Source of the DNA: Paramecium octaurelia
Taxonomy: Eukaryota > Ciliophora > Oligohymenophorea > Peniculida > Parameciidae
DNA length: 64,000 bases
NCBI GenBank assembly: GCA_905182995.1
Contig: CAJJDP010000151.1
Coordinates: 221,096 to 285,095 of the forward strand
Reading direction: 5' to 3'
The translations under genes were made by a program, and so were the position numbers. The notes under the pieces were generated by a model. That model ran no database searches. It was not told the origin of the DNA and saw nothing but the letters and a program-made list of their open reading frames with translations. Of this stretch, positions 35,048-47,700 are shown piece by piece (the stretch's first letter is position 1; every line of letters starts with the position of its first letter).

Positions 35048-36520
35048 TCACTACAATCTTACACCTTTGATAACACCAGACTTAATTGCTCCCTCTCCCA
35101 CATAATTAGAAGTTACAGGACTAAATTAAATCTCACAATTTACTTCTTTAAGTATTTGTTTTGACTCTTCAATTTGTAGAGTGCTTTTTCGTACTTCAAC
35201 TTGTGTTTAACTCTTGAATTCTTAATTCTGTTACCTCTTCTCCTCCTCATTAATGAAAGATTCTATGACTCTCTAAAATTATAATTACCTTTAACATAAC
35301 ATAAGTAATCTTCCTTGGATCATCCTCTCCTACTTCATGTAATTTCTATAACTTATTTAACTTTTAGAAATTCTCAAGTCTCTCAACCTTCTTCTCTTCC
35401 CTCTTCTATTTCTTCTTATCCTTAATCCTCTTTAAATTCTCTTCATAAATCTCATCCATTCCTCCTTCTTCTAAATGCTCATCTACATCTTTCATAGCAT
35501 CTAACATATCTCCAGAATTCACTGATATTCTTGATTCCTCAGAATCCTATCCTTTATTCTCATTTTTATTATGAGTTCTGTCTACATCTTCCAATAACTT
35601 CTTAATTTTAGAAATCTTCTTCTCATCTACATCTTCTCTGTTATTATTATTGTAAATATTCTTCAATTTCCTCTTCAAACTCAAAGTATCTTATCCTTCT
35701 TCCTATTTCTTGGTCTACTCCTTTCTCTTAACTTCCTTCTTCTTTGCAGATTCCTCCTTCTCCTTCTAATCAACATTCATCTATATCAATTGAGCATATT
35801 TCTCGTAACTCTCACTTTCCTCAATTAACTCTTTCAAATCATTAATCTTTTTGAAAATTGGATGATGTTAACTCAATCTTGTTCTTGCTCTCAAATGCAA
35901 ATAAAACCACAATAATCCAAAATAACTCTACATTAATTCAACTCTTATAGTCAAATACTTTTTAATTTCACTTCCTTTTTCTTTCTTGCAATTCCTCTTT
36001 ATTATTTTAATCTCCTTTCCTACCTGACTAATTTCTTTGAGGATTCCTTTCAATTCAGGCCAACCCTTTAATATAACAGTATTTAATTCTTTAACATCCA
36101 TCTTCTCGATTATTTCTGGTTCTATCCCAATTTCCTCACTTAAACATTGCAATCCAATCAAATTGTATTCATTAGATAATTACTTTGCTTTCTACTCAAT
36201 TTCTTATTCCTCTTAATCCACATGCACATCCCAAACATCAGCATCCTAAATCTTCTTCGCTGCTTATAATTACAATGCTTTTGCTTCCATTTCTTCCTCC
36301 AACTCAGCATCTGAATCTCCTGACTCTGCATCTTCCTTATAATATTTAGACTTATTTTTTCCCCAATTCTCTATAAGATTATATTACTCATTTTACATTT
36401 CTCTTATGCAAATGCATTTATTTTCTCATTCTTATTCTGACTAAGATACTTTTAGTTCACTTCTTTATCCTCTTCTTCACTCTAAATACCACTTACAATA
36501 GATGATGAGATTTCAGACAT
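35048..36520 (-). CDS. UTP3: SAS10/UTP3 ribosome-biogenesis factor
   Basis: About 430 residues. The N-terminus is acidic and Gln-rich. The Sas10/Utp3/C1D domain follows: ILKGWPELKGILKEI... then SYFGLLWFYLHLRARTRLSQHHPIFKKI. Long basic and acidic coils come next. The C-terminal SAS10 motif reads NSRVKHKLKYEKALYKLKSQ, followed by SNYVGEGAIKSGVIKGVRLQ. It belongs to the U3 snoRNP/SSU processome, which matures 18S rRNA in the nucleolus. Introns are near 36367-36392 and 35106-35128, plus one near 35276-35291 that I could not place exactly. Confidence 0.88.
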
Positions 36521-36879
36521 TAATTAAAATTAATAAATAGTGACTGATATAATATTATTGCAATGTTTTAGTATAATTTCTTGATTAATCAAAATTTAAA
36601 TAAAAATCTCAATAATCCCTTAAGATGATCTTTACACATCAACAGTATTAAATAATATCTATAAATCCAATTATTATTAAGAAAGAACATATTTATTTAG
36701 ATATACTTTAGAATTGTAGATTAAACAATATTAAGAAATTAAATTAATTTGAAGATTCAAAATTTCAATTTAATAGTCAAAGAGTATCCTAACGATTTAA
36801 TCCATTTTGATAAGTAAATTAGTGCAGATTCAAATCGATTATTAATTAATGGATTTGATATAAATTCAAATATAAAAAA
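36521..36879. other. AT-rich intergenic region
   Basis: About 360 bp between the start of the SAS10 gene and the end of the next minus-strand gene. No coding, RNA or repeat signal stands out. Confidence 0.5.
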
Positions 36880-37422
36880 TCATAATTCATGTTAAGATTT
36901 CGAGGAGAATATTCTGTTCAATAAATTTAATTATGGTCGACTTTATAGAAAACTTCTACCTTAAGACTTTGTAGAACGATGATTGTTTTAATATACAATA
37001 TTTTACACTTTTTTTTAAGGCATTAATAAAGCTCTTAGCATTTTTTTACTTTTCTCAGGAGAAGAAACACTATTTATTGAATCAATGTCGAGAGAATTCT
37101 GTTTTTTAAAAGTGATTCTTGGAAATAGTAATCTCTGCTATATCCCCAGTAGACATAATTGTTTTTTTATGGAGTTTTATTACACTGGTTGTTATGCTGA
37201 GTCAAAATGAAAAGAGAAATTTTTATCCCTTGTTAGATTTAATAAATTTGGTTAACTATTTGACTTAATGTTTAGGGCTGGGTTTACATTGAATGTTTGT
37301 AATTCATCCTTGTCATTTTGTGGAGTGAGTCTTTTGAGGCTTCTTTTATGAAAACTAAACCCAGGAGGTATATAAAATTAAGCAGTTTGTTGCATTGGAG
37401 TCAAAGTATCATTCGATATCAT
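36880..37422 (-). CDS. Hypothetical disordered protein
   Basis: A single open frame of about 180 residues in the ciliate code, from ATG at 37420-37422 to TGA at 36880-36882. Pro/Ser/Asn-rich N-terminus (MQQTAQFYIPPGFSFHKRS). Short motifs such as SQPNLLNLTRD and SPEKSKKML suggest a phosphorylated, disordered protein. No known domain, membrane segment or signal peptide. Confidence 0.55.
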
Positions 37423-37492
37423 ATTTTTTATATTTCTTAAATTAATATTAATGTAATATATTATTAATGTACAATCTGTAAATTGATTCTAA

Positions 37493-37742
37493 TCATAAAA
37501 TCTTATATAGATAACAATGAGATTGTCTTCTGGGATCATAATTAACTTAATTATCTTCATTTCCTTAATTTTCATTATTGTTTTCAACTTAATTACTATT
37601 TTCATCTTATTAGATATTTTAAGATTCTTCTTATTATAAGTTAATTTACTATTATATCATTGCTTATTATTCTTCTATTTCTGATTATTATTATAATTCT
37701 TATTATTCTTATTATTCTTATTATTATTATTATTCTTATTAC

Positions 37743-37789
<47 letters not shown>

Positions 37790-38748
37790 TTATTATTATT
37801 ACTATTCACTTTTTATAATTATATATTCATATATTTCTTCTTACTATTCCTATTTTTATTATTTTTATGATTATTTATATTCATTAATACATTATACCAA
37901 TGAAGCTTTATCTTTCAATACATAACTTAAAGGTTTATCCTTTAATCTAGTTCTAATAATATTAATTAACTCAGCCTAGCCAGATAATTTAATTTTAGTT
38001 TCAAATACATTTCTATTTTCAAATACTTGTTCCATGATATTCTTGAATTAATAACAACAATAATACAATTCTTTTTTAGTGAGAAGAGTGACTGACAAAT
38101 ATGAGTTACTTTGCCACTCGATTCATTTCCTTTAGCAATAATAAGTTTTTAGTATCATCACCACAAGATAAAGCATCTAATGTACCTTTATCAAATGCAA
38201 TATCAAATTGCTAATCTTGAAAATCCATAGATGTTGCATCCATCACTAGATACTAGAGTTTCATATTTTTTTTAATTGCAGATTCCTACATCCTATCTAT
38301 AATGGTCTTAGATATATCAATTGACACAATATTATGATATCTAAAATATATGAATAACTTCATACCCATCCTTATACATTTATTCAGATAAGGCTGAGTT
38401 ACCACATCCAACCATCAAGATTGAACTTTCCTTGGTGATTTAAAATTTCGTTTGTTCCAAATAGAATTTAAGCTGAGGCCATTCTACATACCAGTCGAAT
38501 CTCCCTTTATGTTCTTTGTACCTATCCTCCCAAAATTAATCTTTAGCATATTCCTCTCTTGAAAACACTTAACTCTTAGATTGTACTTATTCTTATTAAA
38601 CTTCTTCTGTTTATTCTTGTGGTTATTCTTATTGTTTCTCCTTCTATTATAATTCTTAGTCCTTTTTGAGTTTCCACACTCTTAAGAAGGCCTTAAGGAA
38701 TTGCTTCTTCTATTCAGATATTTCTGGATTGTCATTATTGGCATCCAT
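37493..38748 (-). CDS. Class I methyltransferase (METTL13/EEF1AKMT4-like) with polyQ tract
   Basis: About 400 residues. After a charged leader comes the family signature FWEDRYKEHKGRFDWYVEW, then SAM motif I MVGCGNSALSEQMYKDGY, motif II SIDISKTIIDRM, MDATSMDFQDQQFDIAFDKG and TLDAL, as in METTL13/EEF1AKMT4-type lysine methyltransferases. Unusually, about 100 residues of Gln, encoded mostly by TAA with some TAG and GAA (Glu), sit between the fold and a last conserved strand DPRRQSHCYLYKIL. The target protein is unknown; elongation factor is a family-based guess. Confidence 0.83.
37681..37806. repeat. TTA/TAA microsatellite encoding polyglutamine
   Basis: A near-perfect (TTA)n tract on the plus strand, purest at about 37743-37788, with interspersed TTC. 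It lies in the methyltransferase frame, where it reads TAA (Gln) and GAA (Glu) on the minus strand. In the standard code it would be a string of stops. Length variation would change a polyglutamine tract. Confidence 0.9.
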
Positions 38749-38994
38749 GATTACAATATATTAATAATTTATATAAACCCATAAAGAATTAGTGAGATTC
38801 TAAGTTATACAAATAATTGTCAGTAGAATTAGATTAGGATCATAATCTCTGAGGCAATACTCTAAACATGGTTATTGTCATCAATATTATGATAAAGAGA
38901 TGTATGGTTTAACTTGGAAGCTTATACTCATTAATAGTATATGCTTTGTTTCAATATACCAATATTATTATTAATTCATTATAATTTTTATCTC

Positions 38995-40115
38995 ATGAAC
39001 AAAAATGCTCAACGTTTTAAACATTCAAATAACAAAGAAGCAATAGTGATATCTGACGAAGAGGATGAACCAAAAATGTAGATATTTTTACTAATAATTT
39101 AAGTTCTAAGAAGGTTAAAAATGATAATGAAAATGATTGTGTAATGAGTGTAGATGTTATTCCATGGATGAGTAAGAAGACTCTGATGATCAGACATCCA
39201 GTTTTGAGATTACACAATGAAATTGTTGAATTTTATGAATACATCACACCATCAGACCAAGAACATAAAAGGAGAGTCACTGCTTATCTGAGAGTTGAGA
39301 AATACTTATAGGATATAGCCCCAGAGGCTTAGATTGAATCATTCGGTAGTTTTAAAACAAGGATGTATTTGCCTAATGCAGATATAGATATAGTAATGAT
39401 AGAAACATCTTGCACACAAAAATAATTATTTAAGAAGGTTGCTGCCAGAATGATGAAACAAACTAATAAATTTGAAAATGTTAATTTAATAGCCAATGCT
39501 AAAGTGCCAATCATTAAGTTTGTAGAAGTGGAATCCTAATATCATTTCGACATATCATTCAATTAATTAGATGGATTAAAATAAATTTAAGAATTAGAAA
39601 CAGCTTTTGAACTTTATCCTGAATTGAAATTTCTCCTAATGACCTTAAAGTGTGTCTTAAGATAAAGAGACTTAAATGAAACATACAGTGGAGGAGTGGG
39701 TTCCTTCTTACTATTCCAGATGATCCTGGCCTTTTTAAGAGAATTTCGTAAGGATTTCTTCTAACATAATAAAGAAGATCAAATTAAAAATGTTACTTTA
39801 GGAGAATATATGATTAAATTTCTTGAATTCTATGGCATCAAGTTTGATGTATCAAGGAAGAAAATTGTTATGAGTTAAGGAGGAAGAATTGAAAATAAAT
39901 CTACACAAGATGAGAGATTCTCCTTGTTTAGTCCATAAGATCCTGATCATGATGTTGGTCATAGTAGTTATAAAATCAAGGAAATATTCAAGATCTTCTA
40001 AAATAGACACAACTTTTTAACCAATTATAATTTTAAGCCTGGAGAGTCCGTACTTAGATACTTAATTAATCCAACAGATCAGAAGTTTTCATTTCTTAAA
40101 CCAGCTTAATTTTGA
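38995..40115 (+). CDS. TRF4/TENT4-type non-canonical poly(A) polymerase
   Basis: About 365 residues. The nucleotidyltransferase motif is IESFGSFKTRMYLPNADIDIVMI: Gly-Ser followed by the Asp-x-Asp pair. The third acidic strand is near VESQYHFDISFNQLDG. The PAP-associated part follows with SGGVGSFLLFQMILAFLREF, LGEYMIKFLEFYGIKFD and LFSPQDPDHDVGHSSYKIKE. Family members add short A-tails to aberrant nuclear RNAs in TRAMP-like complexes for exosome decay. One 26-nt intron is at about 39077-39102. It diverges from the methyltransferase gene (246 bp) and its stop is 9 bp from the next convergent gene. Confidence 0.92.
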
Positions 40116-40124
40116 AATACATTT

Positions 40125-41417
40125 TCATATTATCGTTAAATACAATCTAAAATTATACACAAAAAGTCTTCCTCTCTTGTCGCCAAGAATCAATATACTT
40201 TATGGAATATTTATACTAATTGCTGTTATTTCATCGATCTCTAATAGTTTCACTTTCTGCAGCAATTCATTTTGCATTATATTATACAAGCAAAAGTAAT
40301 CAGGTTTGCAGATAAATATCAAATGATCAGAATCTATTTATTGAATGTGTAGTATTTTTGATTTTGATAATTTTGTACTTCTCAATATTTTGCCGTAACT
40401 ATTGCAAATTGTGATCTTTCCTTATTCAGTCCCAAAGAAATTAAAATTGTATTCATAATCTGAACAACTCAAATTATTCATTTTCCTCAGACTCACTCTT
40501 GAGATCTTTGCTATTGACCATCTTACAGTATATCCTTGGGAATCTGTGGATAACAAAATTTTTGGTTCAATATACTTTAAGTTGATGAGCATATTCTTGT
40601 GAAATTAAAATCTATATTAGTATTGATTAGCATCCAAATTATAACATAAGATATCATGGTTTTATCTTTGACCTCCTGGACTTAGAATGCAATCCTTATA
40701 AAAAATAGCCTATCTACTATAAGCGAGAGTACTTATTTCCTGATTCAATTGCAAAATTTGATAATTATTGTCTATGTTGACTTTGAAAATTGAGTATTTT
40801 TAATCATCTCCACAACTTAAAATATATTCCTGACCCTAATATTTATAGTGGGTTAAAACTCTGATCCATGATTAATGTACATCTTTAATTCTTTATAACT
40901 CTTAAAGATTCTTATTCCAAATAGAGATTGATTTATCAAAACTACTTACAATTATTTTATCTTGAATTTATACAATTTTGCTAACAACTTGATTGTCACT
41001 TGCAATAAATTTAGAATAATAACTAAAAGCTTCACTGAAATCATAAGTGAATTACAATCTTTTATCATTAACAAAATTATCCACAATAAAAAGTTATTCA
41101 TATTGCCGATTAAATTATTCTAATTTGTTAATTTATTGTATTAGATTAGAGTTTAATTATTGGAACACATCCTCAATATATGTTGATACCTGTTTCAAAT
41201 TTAGTTATAATTCTTCAAAGATTCTATCAATGAATAATTTTAATTGAGTTTTATTAAAGGTTGATCCTGACGATAATTTTTTATTGAGATTTAACATCTT
41301 TGATTACCACACACTGAATTTAGTGAAAGTTTCTAGTAAAATATTTGTAAACTTATTTGTAAATTCTTTGTCTTTAATATTTATATATTCTTTAATGTTA
41401 TTTAAATTGATATCCAT
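40125..41417 (-). CDS. WD40 repeat protein with N-terminal coiled coil
   Basis: About 430 residues in one open frame without need of introns. The first 130 residues are helical (KFTNILLETFTKFSV; EDVFQQLNSNLIQQINKLEQF). The remainder is a WD40-like propeller with degenerate blades, such as KIIVSSFDKSISIWNKNLQEL, YILSCGDDQKYSIFKV, ILLSTDSQGYTVRWS and SILILGDKRGRLFVYNF. Ciliates have many such lineage-specific proteins; function unknown. It converges on the poly(A) polymerase gene, with 9 bp between the two stop codons. Confidence 0.75.
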
Positions 41418-41520
41418 TAATTATTTTAATTATATAAATTTTTAGATAATTTATAAAAATCTATATTTTTTTAGAACTTAACTAAAATATGGAATTGAAT
41501 TTTCATTTTTATAAATAATT

Positions 41521-42043
41521 ATGCAACAAGATTCAAATAGCACTTTTGAGGTAACCACTACTTAATAGCAGTATTAAGTTCCTCTGCAAATTAATTCATA
41601 GCAAGGTACATCTAATTTCTTCTCTATAACAAGGTTATGTATAATCAAATAACAATTATCCCTCCTAGCCATAGTATCCACAATAAAATGTTAGAGTTTA
41701 AGGTTCTCCATGTAAGTTCTAATGTAATTATATTATAGATCCAGGTTAGTAAGAATTGGTTGTAGTAAATACGTAAATGGGGAATGCTACATAATCATAA
41801 CTCCTTTGTAATCAATCAAGATTTCCTGTACCATTGACATGTCCTTATTGCCAAAGATAAGGAGCAACCAAAATTGATTATTAAACAGGATCTGGAACAT
41901 GGTGTTGTTGCTTCATATTAGCATTATTCATCTGTTGTATTTGCTGGGTACCTTTTGTGGGTGAAAAATGTAAAGATGTAACTCACTAATGTCCACACTG
42001 TGGATAGGTTGTTGGTATGTGTCCATATAAAGTTTGTGGATGA
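41521..42043 (+). CDS. LITAF-domain (SIMPLE/PIG7) membrane protein
   Basis: About 155 residues. A Gln/Pro-rich N-terminus precedes the LITAF domain: CPYCQRQGATKIDYQTGSG, the membrane-dipping hydrophobic stretch WCCCFILALFICCICWVPF, then CKDVTHQCPHCGQVVGM. The two Cys-x2-Cys knuckles bind one zinc on the cytosolic face of late endosome or lysosome membranes. Introns: about 41595-41622 and 41717-41743. The family acts in endosomal sorting; the N-terminus may carry trafficking motifs, but I see no clear PPxY. Confidence 0.9.
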
Positions 42044-42588
42044 AAATGATATAATGATATTTGTGTTTGGTTGGAATTATTCGTTCTATATCTTAAAGAC
42101 ATCCTTACATATACACTAAAATATTTATATAGAATACTATCAGATTAATTATAAATAAAATACATAAATAATTTTAATTGAATGCCAACTTAAAATTTGA
42201 TACTGAACATAATAAACCAAAGTCTGAATGTTTGATCAAAAAAATCACAATTTTAATTAAATAACAAAAAGCAAAAAATTTTGATTAAAAGCAAACTGCT
42301 CGCTAAAATTATAATTTTCATAATATTTTTTATGATTTTTGGATGTTAATTGCCTAATCACTTAATAATGAAACCGAACTTTTAAGTAGGCATAAGGAAT
42401 TAAAGCTAAAAAATTAAGTGATAAAAGTGTCCAATCTGATTTTGTTAGCATGAACAAATTTATAGATTTACATACTATTTGAACTCTTTTTTATCTTATT
42501 AGAAATCTAATAAGATAAATAAATTTTGAATTTATTTATTTTAATATTGTTTATTTTCATATATAATTAATCATTTATTTCCCTATTA
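42044..42588. other. AT-rich intergenic region with a perfect hairpin
   Basis: About 545 bp between two genes on the plus strand. No coding signal. It holds the perfect inverted repeat at 42490-42519 about 70 bp upstream of the next start codon. Confidence 0.5.
42490..42519. repeat. Perfect 14-bp inverted repeat
   Basis: TTTATCTTATTAGA, two A bases, then TCTAATAAGATAAA. The arms match exactly. It could be a dimeric factor site, a hairpin in the 5' leader of the cyclic-nucleotide-binding gene, or a remnant of a mobile element. Confidence 0.75.
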
Positions 42589-44793
42589 ATGAACAGAAGA
42601 AAAACAGTCGTTAAGGAGGCAATAATTGATGTTGAGGATCAAATCAGTTAAAAAGAATTGATGTTTGCAGTATTGGTTTTTATCTTATGATGAGCCTGTA
42701 ATTTAAGTATACAGAGATAATCTCAATCTAACAGATATATAAGTAGATTCCATTACTAATATTATGCAAAATATAGAAATCTTTAAAACATGGTGTCCTG
42801 AATCTAGTACCTTATTTGAGTTTACTCGTTTAATATGTTAAAATCTATAGTATGAAAGAATTGAAAAAGGAAATGCTGTGTTTCATATAGGTTATAATTC
42901 TAACTTATTACAAGGTGAATAGGGAGACAAGTTTTACATCATCCTTACTGGCAGAGCAGGTGTATATATTCGTAGACAGCAATAATAAATAGAAGCTGAG
43001 GAGGGTGCTATGTTACCAAAAATTGAAAAAATTCTTGAAAGAATGCAATTTAAAACAATTGAAGAAATTGATTAAGATCAAAAATTGTCATTTTATGAAA
43101 AGCTAATAAAAAAATAATCAAAACCAGTAAAATAAATAGAAGCAGAATTATTATTGTTACATGTGGGTAATTTCGATATGTATTTTACTATTAATGGAAT
43201 ATGTAAATTCTAGTAATTGTCACAAGTGCATTCTGGTCTCTTTTTTGGAGACATGGCTTTGACAACTGATAAACCTAGAGCAGCAAGCATTATTGTTGTA
43301 ACTGATGTATAAGCCTTATCACTTAATAAAGCCAATTTCAAAGTAAAAAAATAAATCTTAATCTTCTATAGAAAATCTTTGAAAAATAGATCAAAACACA
43401 ATAAGAAAAAATAGATTATTTTCTTAAGATGTTTCCAACTATGACTAAATTCAAAATGAGTAAACTGATTATGTATTTCACTTAATACAAATATCCTGTC
43501 AATTACACCATCTGGAAATAAAATGATGTTGTAGACGGATTCTTCCTCTTAAAGGATGGAGAAATCCAACTCTAATAGACCGTTGATTTTAATCCACTTC
43601 TAAAGTCTGATTAGAATCAAATTGCCTTATCTCCAAAAAAAGAGAAAACTAATCAGAAGGAACTCGTAACTGTATAATTCTTATTCAATATATAGATAGC
43701 TCATCTTACAGGTGGATGCTTCGTTGGTGAAACTGACATCTATTTGTAGAATGAAAAAAGAGATTTCAGTGTTAAAACATTGACTCAATGCAATGTATTT
43801 ACATTGCAATTAGATAATTTTGCGATTGTTAAGAAATCCTTTCCTGAATTCATTATACCTCTCTAAACTCTACAAAAAAAAAACATTGCATTGTATAGAA
43901 AAAGATTAGATGAAATTATGTAAACAAAAATAGCTAATATAAATCTACAGAAAAAAGAAGAAATCAAAAATATTGAAAGGAGATACATCAACGAAATAGA
44001 AATTAAATTGCATACACAAAATTCTTACTAAGAATAATCCTCCCCTATTTTGAGATCCACATTACAACCTAAAATGACTAAATAATAAATGGTTGAATAA
44101 AATTTGTCTATTGCTGATTAACATACAAAATCTGATATAGCAGCTGGTAAAAATGAGGAATTTAATATGCTAAAAATGGCTGGAGAAAACTTCTAAAAGT
44201 GTTTGCTTATCAGAGTAGAAAAATAATTCGAATAATTTTAACCAGCAAAACCTAAGTATTTATTCTAAATTTATTATATAAGAGCTAAAACACCTTACTT
44301 TAGTAAACACCAAAAAGATATTAAAGATCTACTCGAATAAATTAGAAGACATCAATTACCTTCGGTTTTATAAAAAGAACCAATTGTATTTAATTAATAA
44401 CAAGAAGATGATTTACAAAATAATCTGCCATTCTTAACCATGACCAAATAATAATTAAGAATAATTAATCCTTTGATTTAATAAAAGGTTGAAATACTCA
44501 AATAATGCCTAAGTCGTTAATCTCATACATCTATTTCGAAATCTAAATCTTTATGTTAAACAGCGGATCAATTTTATAAATCTAAAGCATAACAAGGATT
44601 TATACTTTGTGATTCTCTCTTTCCGTATAAACCAGTTCATAGTACTAAAAATAGCAACAATCAACACTATAGTAATTTTAAAGTTTTCCAAAGAAATAAG
44701 ACAACACAATAAAGTCAAATATAAAAAAGATCATGTTAAGACATTACAGACACTAATTTTTTTAGTTCACAACCTACAGTCTAACTCACGTGA
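42589..44793 (+). CDS. Cyclic-nucleotide-binding-domain protein
   Basis: About 710 residues. The first CNB domain has EQGDKFYIILTGRAGVYI, a long insert rich in Lys and Gln, then SGLFFGDMALTTDKPRAASIIV (the phosphate-binding cassette, with Gly-Asp-Met-Ala in place of Gly-Glu-x-Ala and the Arg present). A second, weaker CNB-like module has VNYTIWKQNDVVDGFFLLKDGEIQL and TGGCFVGETDIYLQNEKRDFSVKTL. No kinase or channel domain follows; the tail is basic and Gln-rich. A cAMP or cGMP sensor is plausible. The first intron, near 42679-42716, looks long and is uncertain. Confidence 0.78.
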
Positions 44794-47700
44794 TCTCCAT
44801 TTATATTTTAATAAAGTTAATCAAACATTTATAAATAGAAATATTATCAATCAAACCAATCTATCTCTTCAACATTCGGCTTTAAAGGCACACTTTTATT
44901 TTTTAAGACTTTTATTTCTTCCTACAAGGAGCTTGCTTATTTTAGATTAAATACTTATTTTCTTCCTTTAAATTTTTGATTGTTTCCTGTAGGTTTTGGA
45001 TTTATTTCTGCTGTTCCGAAGTTTTATTTTACAAATAAATTAAGTTTAATTCTTCATTATCGTCCTCATCCTACGATCCTTAGCTATTATCATCAGGAAG
45101 ATCTTGGAATTAATCATATTGTATTTAATTTTGACTTCTTTTTGATCTATTACTAATCACAGATTTATTCATTTGTAATTCAAACTATTCAAGCATTTTT
45201 CTTTATTCCTCTTTTAATTTCTCCATTTCCTTTTGCATTTTATCAATTTCCAATAATAGTAGGTCATTTTAAATTTACAATTACTATTTTTCCTTTTCTA
45301 TTTATTATGATTTTTCATTATCTTGCTCCTTAAATGACTTGATTTATTATTCTTATTGTTTAATTAAATCGTCTTGTTTATTTAATTTCTCTTTCAAAAT
45401 CATACATTCAAATTTCAAATCAAACTCATCTTCAAGTTCTTCATTATTCTCCTCTTCATTTACATCCTAAAATTGATCAAATTTAGCCATTTGCATACTT
45501 CGTTTAGATCTGTTACTCAAAACAGATTTATTTTAGAGTTAGTCAATTTACTCATGTATTTTATTCAATTACTCCCTCAATGATTAAATTTCCTGATCTT
45601 TTTCAACAATCAGTTTTTTTAATTATTATTCCTGATTTTATTCTAAAATCTTCTTTTATAAATTCTCTTCCTATTCTTTTTATTTATTTTCATTAACTTG
45701 TATTTCTTATTACAAATCTTCAATTTGGCTTTATAAACTCTATATAACCATTTCTTAAGTTGAAATCTTTTGTTTTTAATGATTGATTTCACTTTTATAT
45801 TCCTCGACAAGCTTCTCTTTTTCTTAATTTAATTACAGGATTAGGTCCTCTTGATTATTCATTTTTTCAATTGCAACATCTAAACTACTTTCCATTTCAT
45901 TTTTTTATTACATAACTTAATAAATTTCTAAATCTTTTTCTTAGATAATTTCTTATAGCTGTTGTATTTGTTATTATAATAAATGCATTTAGTCTTATTG
46001 CTGAACTGATTCTGTATATGATATAGTTTCAGTCATTTATTAAACATTTACTTATTGCCTTGGCGATATTTATGATTCAAATATATCTAGTAAATCTTAA
46101 TTTTATTATACAGGACTTTTGTTCTCAGAAATGCTCTGTAATTAAGTCTATAATTATTAAGACTTTATTTATTCCTCCTGTAGCTCAGATTATAATTCTA
46201 CTAATTGCCTTTATGCCTGTTTCAATTTGTCATTTAACTATAACTAATTAGCTTTATATTATTAGAGTTCCTTTTCTTGCATTTCAAGTTATTTACTTTA
46301 CTCTTCTATCTCATTTTCCAATAGTTGTTTTTCATTTGCAAACTCGTTCTGTAATTAGATATTATCATTCAATAGCTGTTCTTTTTCCATATTAACATCT
46401 TGTAATTATTTTTATAGATCTACTATTTCTTATGTATTTTGATTTAATTGATTTATTTATCCTTACTCATCTAATTGTTATTTCAAATTTAATATATATT
46501 CATCTTTTTTTTAATTCTCAACCTCTAAAACCTACAATTTTTCAATGATCCTTAATTGGGCAGTATTTGTTTTTTATAAATTTAGTAAATTATTTTCGCT
46601 TAATGCCAATTTTTACAACAGATTATTATTTTATTCCTCCCATTCTTCATTTTATTCTTTCAGTAATTTCTTATTTATTGCCGTTAACTCTTCCATCTAT
46701 TTCAGTAAATCCAAATTTTCTTTTTGAAATTTGTTAATTTTTTAAACTTATTGTTCAATTTCTTGATTGGCTAAAGCTAATTAATACTCTAATTTCTCCT
46801 AATTCTAAATTAATAAATTGGATTTATCTCTTTCATTTTTTATTGATTCTTGTAACTCATTCTTTTCATTTAATAATCTAGAATTATGCTTATTTAATTT
46901 ATCAATTTCTTGTTCATATTTTACAACCCTCTCTGATAATAATTATTGATTTAAATTATCTAAAGATAATTCATTTAATTTCTCCATCAAATCTTAAATT
47001 TACTTTTCAAATTATTTCTTTTCATCTATATTTTTAACTAATGTGGTTTCGTACTGCTAGTTTTACTATGCTAAATTTTAAATGGTCTAATTTTATTTAT
47101 TAACTCTAAGAGTGAGTTGTTCATTTTCTGCTTATACCTCAATCTTACTTTCAAGTTCTTTTTGTTATTATTTGAATTGAGTTTCTAAGTCTTATTTTTA
47201 TTTTGATAATTAGTTATAATTGATAGATAAATTTGCATATTTATCCTCATTGATTGCTAGTTATTCAGATAATTTTTCATTGAGGATTTACCATTAATCA
47301 TTGAGGGAATCTATTGATTATTATTTCTATTAATTGACATATTGAATTTTTTTTATCAATTCCGTATTTTCTTATTTAATTTATTCAAATTAAGCTTACA
47401 AAGCGGAATAATCTTTTCTAATTTTCTGCGCCTCTACTTTCGAATTTTCTAATTCATTTAGCATCGTATTATTATTTTTTTTCATTAATTATATTTGCTG
47501 ATTTAAATCCTACTAAATTTATTCATTCTCTTTTAATTTATTAATCAGCTATTATACTTCTTATTGCTTTTAAGACTAAATAAAATACAATTAATATTTA
47601 CCTAATTTTTATTTTGGTTTATAGTTTAATTAAGTGATTCAATAATTTAATCTCTTCCTTCCAATTCATCCATCAAAGCGATAAGTTAACTTTCTAATTT

